Shown: positions 7,621 through 15,162, counted from the first letter of the stretch. The stretch is 15,176 bases of DNA from Hyphomicrobiales bacterium (GCA_027069645.1 JALXEI010000218.1:1-15176), one strand, 5' to 3'. Made by a program: numbers and translations. Notes: generated by a model from the sequence alone, not told the origin.

Positions 7621-8649
7621 TCAGACCAGTGTCCGGAAGATTTGCACCTGATCCGGACTGAGAATCTGCATACGCATCTTTTCCGATGTCGAGTGGTAGA
7701 TCGGTTCGAAAATCACAGTGCGCTCCATCAGGTCATCAAGCTCTTCGGCTTGTGGCGGGCGCACGAAAACCAGATAAATGCGGCGCGGATTGGCACGATA
7801 GGAAGAGATGGTGCGCGCAAGGACCGTTTCGAGAACCTCGCGATCAAAACTGTCATTAAACAGAAAAACGCCTTTGGTTTCGGGAACGGGAAAATCGACG
7901 GCATCCATCAACAGACAGTCCACGTCGCGGCATTTCATCAGGCTGCGGGGGAACTGGGCGATATTCATCATCGCATCATCCTGCAATTCGCGGGCGAATT
8001 CCACACCGACAATTTTACGAAACGGGTATTGTGCGGCCAGCAGCAGGGCGCGTCCGCGTCCGGCACCATAGTCAACAAAGGTGAAGTCGCGCAGCGGATC
8101 GGGAATTTGCGCCATTGCCCAGTCGAAGCTCAGGCGGTGAACGGGATGATAGTCGTGGCCGAATTGCCGGTTGGGGCTGTCTATGGTGAGTTTGTCAAGG
8201 GGGATATAGCCACGGGCCGGCACAAAAAACAGCTTTTCGATGGCCCGGTCATAGGCTATTTCCTGTGTCAGGTGCAAAAAGTGCCTGTAATCCTTGCCAA
8301 GATTTTCCGGTCTGGCGTGATAACGGACCTTGCGGGCCGCTTTTGCGGCGCGGGGCGAGAGTTCGTCGCTGGTGAATTGCGAGGCTCTGGTAAAGCTGTT
8401 TCGTCCAAATCGCAGGCCGCGGCGTCCAAGCTGACGCCCCGTGTTCAGCCAGGACTGTCCGGACTGTTTAGTGAGCAGGCTATTTAATATGTGCGAGAGT
8501 CCGGCAGGCTTTGAACGCATTTCCCGTATGCGGGCCATCAGGCCGGACGTCGGTTTCGGCGTTGCAGGTTCTGCCAGTTGCTGTCCAGGTTGCATGTGAC
8601 CAGGTCTTTCCTGTGCAGATAGGGGGTTTATTTTTCTGAATATCGACAT
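7621..8649 (-). CDS. Methyltransferase-fold protein with long basic N-terminal extension, function unknown
   Basis: The protein has 342 aa. The second half has a SAM-binding core: FVDYGAGRGRALLLAA (191-206) as motif I, then RKIVGVEFARELQDDAMMNI with the acidic Glu217 expected to contact the SAM ribose, and CRDVDCLLMDAVDF further on. It resembles DOT1/class I-like hypothetical methyltransferases of the form VDxGxGxGRxLLLAA. Residues 1-110 are basic, rich in Arg, Lys, Ser and Gln, and probably unstructured. The segment HDYHPVHRLSFDWAMAQIP just before the core is typical of this hypothetical family as I recall it. Substrate unknown. The start at 8649 has only a weak ribosome site; internal ATGs at 8595 (residue 19) and 8541 (residue 38) are alternatives. 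It is monocistronic, convergent with usp and divergent from the sigma factor unit. Confidence 0.72.
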   Translation of the reverse strand: MSIFRKINPLSAQERPGHMQPGQQLAEPATPKPTSGLMARIREMRSKPAGLSHILNSLLTKQSGQSWLNTGRQLGRRGLRFGRNSFTRASQFTSDELSPRAAKAARKVRYHARPENLGKDYRHFLHLTQEIAYDRAIEKLFFVPARGYIPLDKLTIDSPNRQFGHDYHPVHRLSFDWAMAQIPDPLRDFTFVDYGAGRGRALLLAAQYPFRKIVGVEFARELQDDAMMNIAQFPRSLMKCRDVDCLLMDAVDFPVPETKGVFLFNDSFDREVLETVLARTISSYRANPRRIYLVFVRPPQAEELDDLMERTVIFEPIYHSTSEKMRMQILSPDQVQIFRTLV

Positions 8650-8975
8650 GATGAGTTACGCGTTACTTTTTATTTCACCGGGAATCTGAACACCAGGTAA
8701 ACAGGGCGATCAAAATAATTATCACACAGGTGCGGGATATTAATCCATTCTTAATGCGATTGAAGGTTACAATTGTCGCATGAATTTGACCAATAGGTGT
8801 TTTGTTGGCGAATGAGGTCGAAACTGTACCGCCCGCCCGCTGTCCGCAATCTATCTTGCGGGTCATGTTTTGTTCAGAACCGTCCCTCCCGCGGTTTTGC
8901 GAGAAGTGACTGCCGTTGTTCAGCGGGTCTGACAGGCGGTGTTTGCAGGGGGAAGGCTGCGAGGAGTATTGTTAA
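8650..8975. other. Divergent intergenic region between the methyltransferase and sigma-factor genes
   Basis: The region is 326 bp. On the minus strand a GATAAT (8718-8723) could serve as -10 for the methyltransferase gene, with no clear -35. A hairpin (8875-8899: CAGAACCG, 9-nt loop, CGGTTTTG, one G-U pair) lies about 75 nt before the sigma start. No coding potential is convincing; the short frames here lack ribosome sites and family resemblance. Confidence 0.5.
8875..8899 (+). promoter_or_regulatory. Hairpin in the leader of the sigma-factor gene
   Basis: Arms CAGAACCG (8875-8882) and CGGTTTTG (8892-8899) pair over 8 bp with one G-U and a 9-nt loop. The left arm contains GAACCG, which resembles ECF-type -35 elements (core GAAC), so the site could be either RNA structure or an autoregulated promoter element. 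No T-tract follows. Confidence 0.25.
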
Positions 8976-9527
8976 ATGACCAGGTTGCAGGATCAAAACC
9001 GGCAGGCCGTTCCGGAGCGGCAGTACGCGCCGGAGGTGGCGCTGTTGCGCTTCGCACTCGTTTTGGCGGGTGATGATCATCTGGCCAAAAGGCTTGTGCA
9101 ACTTCTTGATCAAAAGACAGGGAAAGGGGCCGGACAGAATATGTCGCCCTCTGCCTGGCAGTTTTTTCAGTTCAAAAAACTCTATGATATCTGGATGGAG
9201 GAAGCGCAAAAAACGCCTGCTGTTGAAGGTCTGTTTGCTCCGGGACACGAAAATGAAGCAATTCAAAAAGGGCTTGACCCCTCGATTGCCCGCACACTGG
9301 GAGAATTGCCAACCCTTTACAGGGCTTTGCTGTTGCTGATCTATGGCGAGAAATTTTCCTATGCCGCGACATCTCAATTGCTCAATATCAGTGTTGAAGA
9401 ACTGATGACCGCCCTTGCCGCGGCACAGCGAAAATTCAGGCCGGAGGTTGGGGTGCATGATTCCTGTCCCGCTCCCCTGTCAGGGATCGGTACGACAAGC
9501 GAGGTCTCCCATGACACAGCTCGGTGA
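8976..9527 (+). CDS. Divergent ECF-family RNA polymerase sigma factor-like protein
   Basis: The protein has 183 aa. Residues about 21-80 look like a degenerate sigma region 2 (VALLRFALVLAGDDHLAKRLVQ, then SAWQFFQFKKLYDIWMEEA). Residues about 105-155 are a good region 4: LGELPTLYRALLLLIYGEKF followed by a helix-turn-helix (SYAATSQLLNISVEELMTALAAAQRKF). In ordinary ECF factors the first part reads close to G-D-x-x-x-A-E-D-L-V-Q; here the acidic pair is replaced by Lys-Arg, so core binding or promoter melting may be altered. GAGGAG at 8961-8966 supports the ATG. The last 17 nt overlap the start of the next gene, whose product is an anti-sigma-like membrane protein, which strengthens the call. 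Alternative: a sigma-like decoy or adaptor. Confidence 0.72.
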   Translation: MTRLQDQNRQAVPERQYAPEVALLRFALVLAGDDHLAKRLVQLLDQKTGKGAGQNMSPSAWQFFQFKKLYDIWMEEAQKTPAVEGLFAPGHENEAIQKGLDPSIARTLGELPTLYRALLLLIYGEKFSYAATSQLLNISVEELMTALAAAQRKFRPEVGVHDSCPAPLSGIGTTSEVSHDTAR

Positions 9528-10452
9528 TGAAATACTGATTGCCTGCGCAGATGAGGAGCTGGGACCGGAGCAGATACGGCTTGTTGATGGTATTCTTGCG
9601 CGTGACAAGCCGACAATGGCGCAATACCGGCAACATATTGCCATTGGACAAGCACTGTCCGGAGCCTTTTCCTCGATGCTGGAGGCCGGGGCAAAGCAGC
9701 TCGCCGCTGAACGTTTGAAAAGCGCCGCGGAGGCACAGCCATTGCCGGTGGCAGAACAACAGCGTCAAACGCTTTCGAGTAAAAAAAATCTGATACCTGC
9801 CATTGCTGCCGGTGTGTTGCTTGTCGTGTTCGGTGCTGCGGGCGGCTATCTTGCCGGCAACCGGACGGGTCGGAACGGGGCAGGGGGCGATCCGTTTGCC
9901 ACAGCAAATTTCTGGAACAGGGAGCAGATCAGGGCCGAGGAAAAGAGAACGAAAGCCCTTTTCAGGGCCGTCAGGGAACCCGATATCACGGCCGCAACCC
10001 CCAGGCCCGACAAGCGCTCTGTCGGGAAATGGTTTGAACGGGTTGCGCTCCGGCATCAACAGGATGTCCCGCGGCTGTTCGATCAGTATGAAGGTAAAAG
10101 TCGCAATCCCGAACTGGCGCTTTTTCAGTTTTCCGGTAAAGGCATAGAACCGGCGATGATACCGGTTTTAAAAGAGGATGATCTGACATTTGTCGGCGCG
10201 TCTCCTGTTCGGATCGGGGGGCAGACCTATGCCCGGCTGGTCTATCGCGATATCAGCAATGGTGCTGTTCCCGTCACCCTTTATATTGGCAAAACCAGAG
10301 GCGGAACCTTGACACTCGAGCGTGGCTATCGTGATAATGACAACTATGTGCGATGGAGCCAGGATGATTACAGCTATATGCTGATCGGGGCCGTTCCCCA
10401 CTGGCGACTCATTGTACTGTCGGTGGCCGTGCAGCGTCAGCTTGTACGATAA
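9511..10452 (+). CDS. Membrane anti-sigma factor, FecR/RskA-like
   Basis: ATG 9511 (313 aa) is preferred over the open frame from 9415 because GAGG at 9501-9504 fits it and MTQLGDEILIACADEELGPE is a typical anti-sigma N-terminus. It overlaps the sigma gene by 17 nt, so the two are translationally coupled. Residues 1-60 form the sigma-binding helical domain; the HxxxCxxC zinc motif is absent. A single membrane helix (about 94-116, NLIPAIAAGVLLVVFG onward) follows. The periplasmic domain ends in a pattern common to alphaproteobacterial anti-sigma proteins: DLTFVGASPVRIGGQTYARL, VTLYIGKT, and near the end YSYMLIGAVPHWRL. Expected role: hold the partner sigma at the inner membrane until an envelope signal arrives. 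Confidence 0.75.
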   Translation: MTQLGDEILIACADEELGPEQIRLVDGILARDKPTMAQYRQHIAIGQALSGAFSSMLEAGAKQLAAERLKSAAEAQPLPVAEQQRQTLSSKKNLIPAIAAGVLLVVFGAAGGYLAGNRTGRNGAGGDPFATANFWNREQIRAEEKRTKALFRAVREPDITAATPRPDKRSVGKWFERVALRHQQDVPRLFDQYEGKSRNPELALFQFSGKGIEPAMIPVLKEDDLTFVGASPVRIGGQTYARLVYRDISNGAVPVTLYIGKTRGGTLTLERGYRDNDNYVRWSQDDYSYMLIGAVPHWRLIVLSVAVQRQLVR

Positions 10453-10497
10453 GCCGCAAAGCGGGGACACCGGGGCGGGCGAATGGAGAAGATGGTT

Positions 10498-11337
10498 ATG
10501 AGTTGGCCCGCAGTCCGTTTTTGTCCGGTTCTTTCGGCTCTGTTTTTTGTCGCTCCGGCTGTTTCCGCCCCGGTCAGTGTTGGCTCCGGCGTTACTGTTT
10601 CGCAAGAGATGGAGCGTCAGCTCGACAGGCTTGTTGCCGCCTATCCCGACTTTTTACACTCTCACAAGGGCAATATGCTGATCTGGAAAGACGGGACGCA
10701 GATGCCGTTTGACGATGGCAGGGGCGTCAAATCATTTGAAAACCGTTTGAAGACACCCGATCTTGAAGATCAGTTTTTTACGCCCTATCAAACCGGACAC
10801 GGGGGCTTGCAGCCTGGCAGGAATAATGACCCCGGGCGGGTGCGATTTCAGCCCTTTTTCACGAAAATGTATGGCGATTGCCGCAAAGGGCAGGTCGCCG
10901 GAAAGCTCGAAACCATTGTCTGGCTGCCTCGTCATGGTGGCCGCAGGATCAGGGTGACAGCCATCAATGGCGTGGCGTCGAAGTTGCAACAGGTTTCGCT
11001 TGAACTGGACCGGCTGATCGACAAACGCCCGGCTTTGAGGAAATTCCTGATCCCCGCGTCGGGCACCTATAATTGCCGCAGGATTGCCGGCACAAATCGC
11101 TATAGCGTCCACGCCTACGGGGCGGCCATCGACATCAATGTCAAACAGGCCCATTACTGGCGCTGGACAAAACCGGACAAAAACGGGCTTTACAGATGGC
11201 GCAACAGGATACCGCTGGAGATCGTCGAAATATTTGAACATCACGGTTTTATCTGGGGGGGCAAGTGGTATCACTACGACACCATGCATTTTGAATATCG
11301 CCCGGAACTGCTGCCCCCGGCCCCCGCCGGGCAATAA
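10498..11337 (+). CDS. Exported M15-family metallopeptidase (D-Ala-D-Ala carboxypeptidase-like)
   Basis: I choose ATG 10498 (279 aa) because GGAGAAG at 10485-10491 lies 6 nt upstream; the ATGs at 10483 and 10492 are worse placed. Residues 1-24 are a signal peptide (MSWPAVRFCPVLSALFFVAP then AVSA). The C-terminal half is a peptidase M15 domain: SVHAYGAAIDIN supplies zinc ligands His205 and Asp212, and GGKWYHYDTMHFEYRPE supplies His264. EIVEIFEHHGFIWGG holds candidate catalytic acids. The family cuts D-Ala-containing peptidoglycan peptides in the periplasm. Residues 25-185 precede the core and have no recognised domain. The gene starts 45 nt after the anti-sigma stop on the same strand, so cell-wall remodelling under control of this sigma unit is a reasonable inference. 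Confidence 0.85.
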   Translation: MSWPAVRFCPVLSALFFVAPAVSAPVSVGSGVTVSQEMERQLDRLVAAYPDFLHSHKGNMLIWKDGTQMPFDDGRGVKSFENRLKTPDLEDQFFTPYQTGHGGLQPGRNNDPGRVRFQPFFTKMYGDCRKGQVAGKLETIVWLPRHGGRRIRVTAINGVASKLQQVSLELDRLIDKRPALRKFLIPASGTYNCRRIAGTNRYSVHAYGAAIDINVKQAHYWRWTKPDKNGLYRWRNRIPLEIVEIFEHHGFIWGGKWYHYDTMHFEYRPELLPPAPAGQ

Positions 11338-11352
11338 CAGCTCTGCGGGGCA

Positions 11353-11367
11353 GGCCGAAAACCGGCC
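11353..11367 (+). other. Hairpin shortly after the M15 gene
   Basis: GGCCG (11353-11357) and CGGCC (11363-11367) flank a 5-nt AAAAC loop, 15 nt past the M15 stop. It has no T-tract, so it may be a weak or factor-assisted transcript end rather than a classical terminator. Confidence 0.3.
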
Positions 11368-11417
11368 GCCTGTGTCAGATTATAACGTGTTTGTCCCCCG
11401 ACAATATGGTTTGCCTC

Positions 11418-11446
11418 TTGAGATGTGCGCCCGGGTCTGCTAGAGA
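11418..11446 (+). promoter_or_regulatory. Probable promoter of tRNA-Gln
   Basis: TTGAGA (11418-11423; 5 of 6 to the consensus -35), a 17-bp spacer and TAGAGA (11441-11446) place the transcription start about 20 nt before the tRNA. The -10 is weak, but spacing and position are right for a stand-alone tRNA gene. Confidence 0.4.
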
Positions 11447-11475
11447 ATCCTCCTGCCAGCCCGCACGCCGGTTAT

Positions 11476-11550
11476 TGGGGATTAGTTTAATTGGTAGAAC
11501 AGCGGACTCTGACTCCGTCAGTCCAGGTTCGAGTCCTGGATCCCCAGCCA
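11476..11550 (+). tRNA. tRNA-Gln (anticodon CTG), CCA encoded
   Basis: The 75-nt gene folds as a full cloverleaf. Acceptor TGGGGAT pairs with ATCCCCA; the D-arm contains AATTGGTA. The anticodon stem GCGGA/TCCGT (one G-U) holds the loop CTCTGAC with anticodon CTG, and the T-arm is CCAGG-TTCGAGT-CCTGG. Discriminator G and an encoded CCA complete the 3' end. The U-starting acceptor (first pair U-A), as in E. coli tRNA-Gln, fits glutamine identity. Confidence 0.97.
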
Positions 11551-11645
11551 TTGAAGTTGCGAAGTGAGGTGCCATGTTCACGGGCTGTTAAATACAGGTG
11601 GGCCGAAGATGACGTATGGGGTCTTCGTCGAAAACGGGTGCACCT

Positions 11646-11661
11646 CGTTGCCCGGGCAACG
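11646..11661. repeat. Perfect 16-bp palindrome between tRNA-Gln and napB
   Basis: CGTTGCCCGGGCAACG reads the same on both strands. As RNA it would give a 6-bp stem with a CCGG tetraloop. No T-run follows on either strand. It could be part of transcript termination for napAB or for the tRNA, a protein site, or chance; I see no second copy in the window. Confidence 0.5.
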
Positions 11662-11712
11662 GTTTGAGCCGGCATATGCGTCGGTGCCAGCGGCAACCGG
11701 TACTCTGTCCTG

Positions 11713-11760
11713 AAAACATGACCGTTCGGGTTGGGCGTTCCGGTGAAATGGTATGTTTTT
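11713..11760 (-). terminator. Possible terminator at the end of napB
   Basis: AAAACAT (11713-11719) pairs with ATGTTTT (11753-11759) and ACC (11721-11723) with GGT (11750-11752), with a bulged base between them. Read on the minus strand the stem begins within the napB stop codon and its descending arm ends in GTTTTC. The loop is long (about 26 nt), so this is a weak call. Confidence 0.3.
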
Positions 11761-12601
11761 ACCTTTGACCATCGGTTCTGAAGCGATTGGCAACCAGGGG
11801 GGCGCGGTCTGCCTGTTGCGCGTGGCACTGGGTGCAGAAGTAGAAGCGTGTCGAAATCTGTCCGAGCTGCTGTCCGGCACGATTGACGAAATGGCTTTTG
11901 TGAACCTGTGTTGCCCCGATTTCCCTGTAATTGAGATCGCTATGACATTCAAGGCACTGGTTTTTCTTCAGGGAAATGCGTTTGGCCTTGACCCTGTGTG
12001 GGATCATCGGCGGCTGGCCCTTGTAGGAGCGTGCATGCACCCCCTTGATGGGCAGGATAACGCCGGAAAGGTCCGGGGTGCTGGAGGTATCATCTATGCG
12101 TCTGGCCCCACGCAGGGAAAGCACGTCATTTTCGTGGGTGCTTTTGATCTTCATAACCTTGCTGCTGGCAAAACGATTGGCGACCAGCGGTGTCCTGTTG
12201 GCCTGTTGCACATGGCACTGGGTGCAAAAATAAAACCGTGTCGAGACATGGCCGAGCCGTTTGCCGTCGCGATTGACATAATGACTGTCATGCACCTTGG
12301 TTGTGCCGATGAGCTGATAGTTTTCATCGCCATGACATTCCAGACACTGGTTTTTTTTCAGCGAAATGCGCTTGGCCTTGACCTTGTGCGGCACTTGCGG
12401 CGGCTGGCCGCGATAGCTGCGATCCAGCGTGCCTTTCAGCGGCAACAGTACTCCGGCCTGTACGGGTGCTTCGGAAAGATCGGATATGGCCCGCTTGCCG
12501 CGCAGCGAATAAACGCCATCATCCGCCAGCACAAAGGGCGCATTGAAACCGACAAAAAGCAAAGTGAGCAACAGCCATCCCATATATCCGGTGCTTTTCA
12601 T
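11759..12601 (-). CDS. napB: Tandem-duplicated NapB, predicted tetraheme cytochrome c subunit of periplasmic nitrate reductase
   Basis: NapB normally is a ~150-aa diheme cytochrome c that passes electrons to NapA in the periplasm. This protein has 280 aa: a signal peptide (1-26, core GWLLLTLLFVGF), then two complete NapB modules, about residues 30-144 and 160-274, joined by a Lys-rich 15-residue linker. Each module has the NapB signature QPPxxPHxV, CLECH, VHxSHxVNRxG and FYFCTQCH, then PLVANRF. Heme sites are at 86-90, 126-130, 216-220 and 256-260, and candidate distal His residues occur in both modules. The modules are offset by exactly 130 residues (390 bp); by hand count 79 of 114 aligned residues are identical (~69%). 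Start: GGGGAGGA at 12608-12615 (minus strand) lies 6 nt before the ATG. It begins 17 nt after napA. Not a frame artefact, as the reading frame is uninterrupted. Confidence 0.94.
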   Translation of the reverse strand: MKSTGYMGWLLLTLLFVGFNAPFVLADDGVYSLRGKRAISDLSEAPVQAGVLLPLKGTLDRSYRGQPPQVPHKVKAKRISLKKNQCLECHGDENYQLIGTTKVHDSHYVNRDGKRLGHVSTRFYFCTQCHVQQANRTPLVANRFASSKVMKIKSTHENDVLSLRGARRIDDTSSTPDLSGVILPIKGVHARSYKGQPPMIPHRVKAKRISLKKNQCLECHSDLNYREIGATQVHKSHFVNRAGQQLGQISTRFYFCTQCHAQQADRAPLVANRFRTDGQR

Positions 12602-12618
12602 TTTCAGTCCTCCCCGGC

Positions 12619-15162
12619 CTATGCCCTGACCACTTTGACCGGACATTTTTTATAGTCGGTTTCTTTTGACAAGGGGTCGGTGGCATCAAGGATGAGCTTG
12701 TTGACCAGGCGGCTGGCATCGAACCACGGGATGAAGATCAGGCCCTTTGGCGGTTTGTTGCGGCCTCTTGTTTCAACACGCGCCGCGATTTCGCCCCGCG
12801 GGCTGATGACTTTGGCCAGCGTCCCCGATTGCAGTCCGCGTTTGGCCGCATCTTCCTTGTGCATGTAAATAAGCGCATCGGGAACGGCGCGGTAAAGCTC
12901 CGGCACGCGGCGGGTCATGGAGCCGGAATGCCAGTGCTCCAGCACGCGCCCCGTGCACAGCCACATGTCATATTCATCATTCGGCACTTCGGGCGGCGCT
13001 TCATAGGGAGCCGTAATGATATTGGCGCGGCCATCCTTCTTGCCGTAGAAATAAACCACATCCTTGCCGCCCTTGACATATGGGTCATAGCCGCCGCGAT
13101 AGCGCCACAGCGTCTCCTTGCCGTTGACATAGGGCCAGCGCAGACCACGCGCTTTGTGATATTCATCGAACGGGGCCTGCTCGTGGCCCTTCTTCTTGCC
13201 CTCGTGCTGGAAGCGGCGATATTCCTCGAACAGGCCCTTTTGCACATAGAAGCGGAAGAAATCCATTTCGTCATTCTGGTATTTGTTGCCGCGTGTATCG
13301 CTGACCGTAGTCTTCTCAAATTTGCTGGTTTCGCCATTGTCGAACAGCATCTGATAAAGCGTCTTGCCTTTATATTCGGGTTTGGCATTGATCAGCTCGA
13401 CAGGCCAGACTTCTTCCACCTTGAAGCGTTTGGAAAATTCCATCAGCTGCCAGAGATCGGATCGCGCATGACCCGGCGCGCTGACCTGCTGACGCCAGAA
13501 CTGGGTGCGCCGTTCGGCATTGCCATAGGCGCCCTCCTTCTCGATCCACATGGCGGTCGGCAGGATGAGATCGGCGGCCTGGGCGGTAACGGTGGGATAG
13601 GGGTCAGAGACGACAATGAAGTTTTTCGGATTACGATAGCCGGGCAGGGACTCATGATTGAGATTGGCCGCAGCCTGCATATTGTTGTTGCACATCACCC
13701 AATAGGCGTTGAGCTTGCCGTCTTTCAGCATGCGGTTTTGCAGTACAGCATGATAGCCCACCTTGCCGGGGATGGTGCCTTCGGGCAATTGCCAGATCTT
13801 TTCGGCAAGGTCGCGATGGGATTTTTTCTTTACCACATAATCGGCAGGCAGACGGTGGGCAAATGTGCCGACTTCGCGCGCCGTGCCACAGGCCGAGGGC
13901 TGGCCGGTGAGCGAGAAGGGGCCATTGCCGGGTTCGGAAATCTTGCCTGTCAACAGATGGACATTGTAAATGAGCCCGTTGACCCAGACGCCGCGCGTAT
14001 GCTGGTTGAATCCCATCGTCCAGTAGGAGGTGATCTTCCTTTTCGGGTCGGCATAGAGTTTGGCGAGGCGCAACAGGCGCTCGCTCGGCACACCAGACAG
14101 TTTGCTGACATATTCAAGTGTGTAGGGCTCCAGTGATTTGGCATATTCCTCAAAACTGATTTTGGAGAGCTTGCCGCCCTTGCCCTTTTTCTTTTTTTCC
14201 AGTGGATGTTCGGGACGCAATCCGTAACCGATATCGGTGGGAGTCTTCTTGAAATTGACATGCTTGTCGATGAACTCTTTGTTGTAGAGTTTGTTGGAGA
14301 CAATATAGTTGGCGATATAGTTCAGAATGGCGAGGTCGGTTTGTGGTGTGAAGATCATGCCATTGTCGGCCAGCTCGAAACAGCGATGTTCATAAGTTGA
14401 GAGCACATGCACCTTGCAGCCCTTGTGTGTGAGGCGGCGGTCGGTGAGGCGCGACCAGAGGATCGGGTGCATCTCGGCCATGTTGGAACCCCAGAGAACA
14501 AAAGCGTCGGCATGTTCCAGGTCATCATAGCAGCCCATCGGTTCGTCAATGCCAAAGGCACGCATGAAGGCTCCGACGGCTGAAGCCATGCAGTGCCGTG
14601 CATTGGGATCGATATTGTTGGAGCGAAAGCCCGCTTTCATCAGCTTGGAGGCGGCATAGCCTTCAAAAATTGTCCATTGACCGGAACCGAACATGCCCAC
14701 TCTTGAAGTAATTTTGTCGACCGGTTTGCCCTTGTTCTCTTCCATGCTTTGCCTGATGGCGGCTTTCCATTTCTCCGCCATGATGTCAAAGGCTTCATCC
14801 CAGGAGACGGGCTCGAACTTGCCATGCTTGTGATATTTGCCGCGCTTCTTGCGCAACAGTGGCGTGGTCAGGCGGTCGGCGCCATAGAGGATCTTGCCGA
14901 GGAAATAACCCTTGATGCAGTTGAGGCCTTTGTTGACAGGCGCTTCGGGGTCACCCTTGGTGGCGACAACGCGGCCATCCCTGGTGCCAACCAGCACACT
15001 GCAACCCGTGCCACAAAAGCGACAGGGGGCCTTGTCCCAGCGCACACCTTCTTCTCCGGCGGCAAGCACTTTTGAAACAGAGGCCGGAACGGCAAGACCG
15101 GCCGCCGTTGCTGTGGCGGCAATGGCGTTGTTTTTGATGAAGTCGCGCCTTGTCAGTTTCAC
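12619..15162 (-). CDS. napA: Periplasmic nitrate reductase catalytic subunit (NapA)
   Basis: NapA reduces nitrate to nitrite in the periplasm using a bis-MGD molybdenum cofactor and one [4Fe-4S] cluster. The 847-aa protein is full length (family ~830). It starts with GTG at 15162, set by AGGAGGG (minus strand, 15170-15176) 7 nt upstream. A Tat signal TRRDFIKN (4-11) with a hydrophobic stretch ends near AAG (34-36). Cluster cysteines are Cys47, Cys50, Cys54 and Cys82, with the conserved Lys84 (NCIKGYF). The probable Mo ligand is Cys191 in DPNARHCMASAVGAF. Further NapA hallmarks are SYWTMGFNQHTRGVW, SLTGQPSACGTAREVGTF, YWVMCNNNMQAAANLN, SDPYPTVTAQAADLILPTAM and GRVLEHWHSGSMTRR. A short Lys-rich insert (EKKKKGKGGKLSK) lies in a variable surface loop. 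It is followed by napB; napD and others would lie right of the window. Confidence 0.98.
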   Translation of the reverse strand: MKLTRRDFIKNNAIAATATAAGLAVPASVSKVLAAGEEGVRWDKAPCRFCGTGCSVLVGTRDGRVVATKGDPEAPVNKGLNCIKGYFLGKILYGADRLTTPLLRKKRGKYHKHGKFEPVSWDEAFDIMAEKWKAAIRQSMEENKGKPVDKITSRVGMFGSGQWTIFEGYAASKLMKAGFRSNNIDPNARHCMASAVGAFMRAFGIDEPMGCYDDLEHADAFVLWGSNMAEMHPILWSRLTDRRLTHKGCKVHVLSTYEHRCFELADNGMIFTPQTDLAILNYIANYIVSNKLYNKEFIDKHVNFKKTPTDIGYGLRPEHPLEKKKKGKGGKLSKISFEEYAKSLEPYTLEYVSKLSGVPSERLLRLAKLYADPKRKITSYWTMGFNQHTRGVWVNGLIYNVHLLTGKISEPGNGPFSLTGQPSACGTAREVGTFAHRLPADYVVKKKSHRDLAEKIWQLPEGTIPGKVGYHAVLQNRMLKDGKLNAYWVMCNNNMQAAANLNHESLPGYRNPKNFIVVSDPYPTVTAQAADLILPTAMWIEKEGAYGNAERRTQFWRQQVSAPGHARSDLWQLMEFSKRFKVEEVWPVELINAKPEYKGKTLYQMLFDNGETSKFEKTTVSDTRGNKYQNDEMDFFRFYVQKGLFEEYRRFQHEGKKKGHEQAPFDEYHKARGLRWPYVNGKETLWRYRGGYDPYVKGGKDVVYFYGKKDGRANIITAPYEAPPEVPNDEYDMWLCTGRVLEHWHSGSMTRRVPELYRAVPDALIYMHKEDAAKRGLQSGTLAKVISPRGEIAARVETRGRNKPPKGLIFIPWFDASRLVNKLILDATDPLSKETDYKKCPVKVVRA

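Noticed and set aside
7642..8487. Plus-strand open frame opposite the 342-aa methyltransferase-like gene
   Set aside because: The minus-strand frame has a complete SAM-binding core; the antisense frame has no recognisable motif.
11476..11758. tRNA-Gln as an integration (att) site next to nap
   Set aside because: No integrase and no second copy of the tRNA 3' end is visible in the window.
11753..12655. Plus-strand open frame covering napB (300 codons)
   Set aside because: It mirrors the heme-containing frame, which has four CxxCH motifs, a signal peptide and a strong ribosome site; its internal repetition is just the napB duplication read backwards.
12829..14136. Long open frame on the plus strand opposite napA (435 codons)
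   Set aside because: napA is unmistakable on the other strand over the same bases; the antisense frame has no recognisable domain and reflects codon bias.
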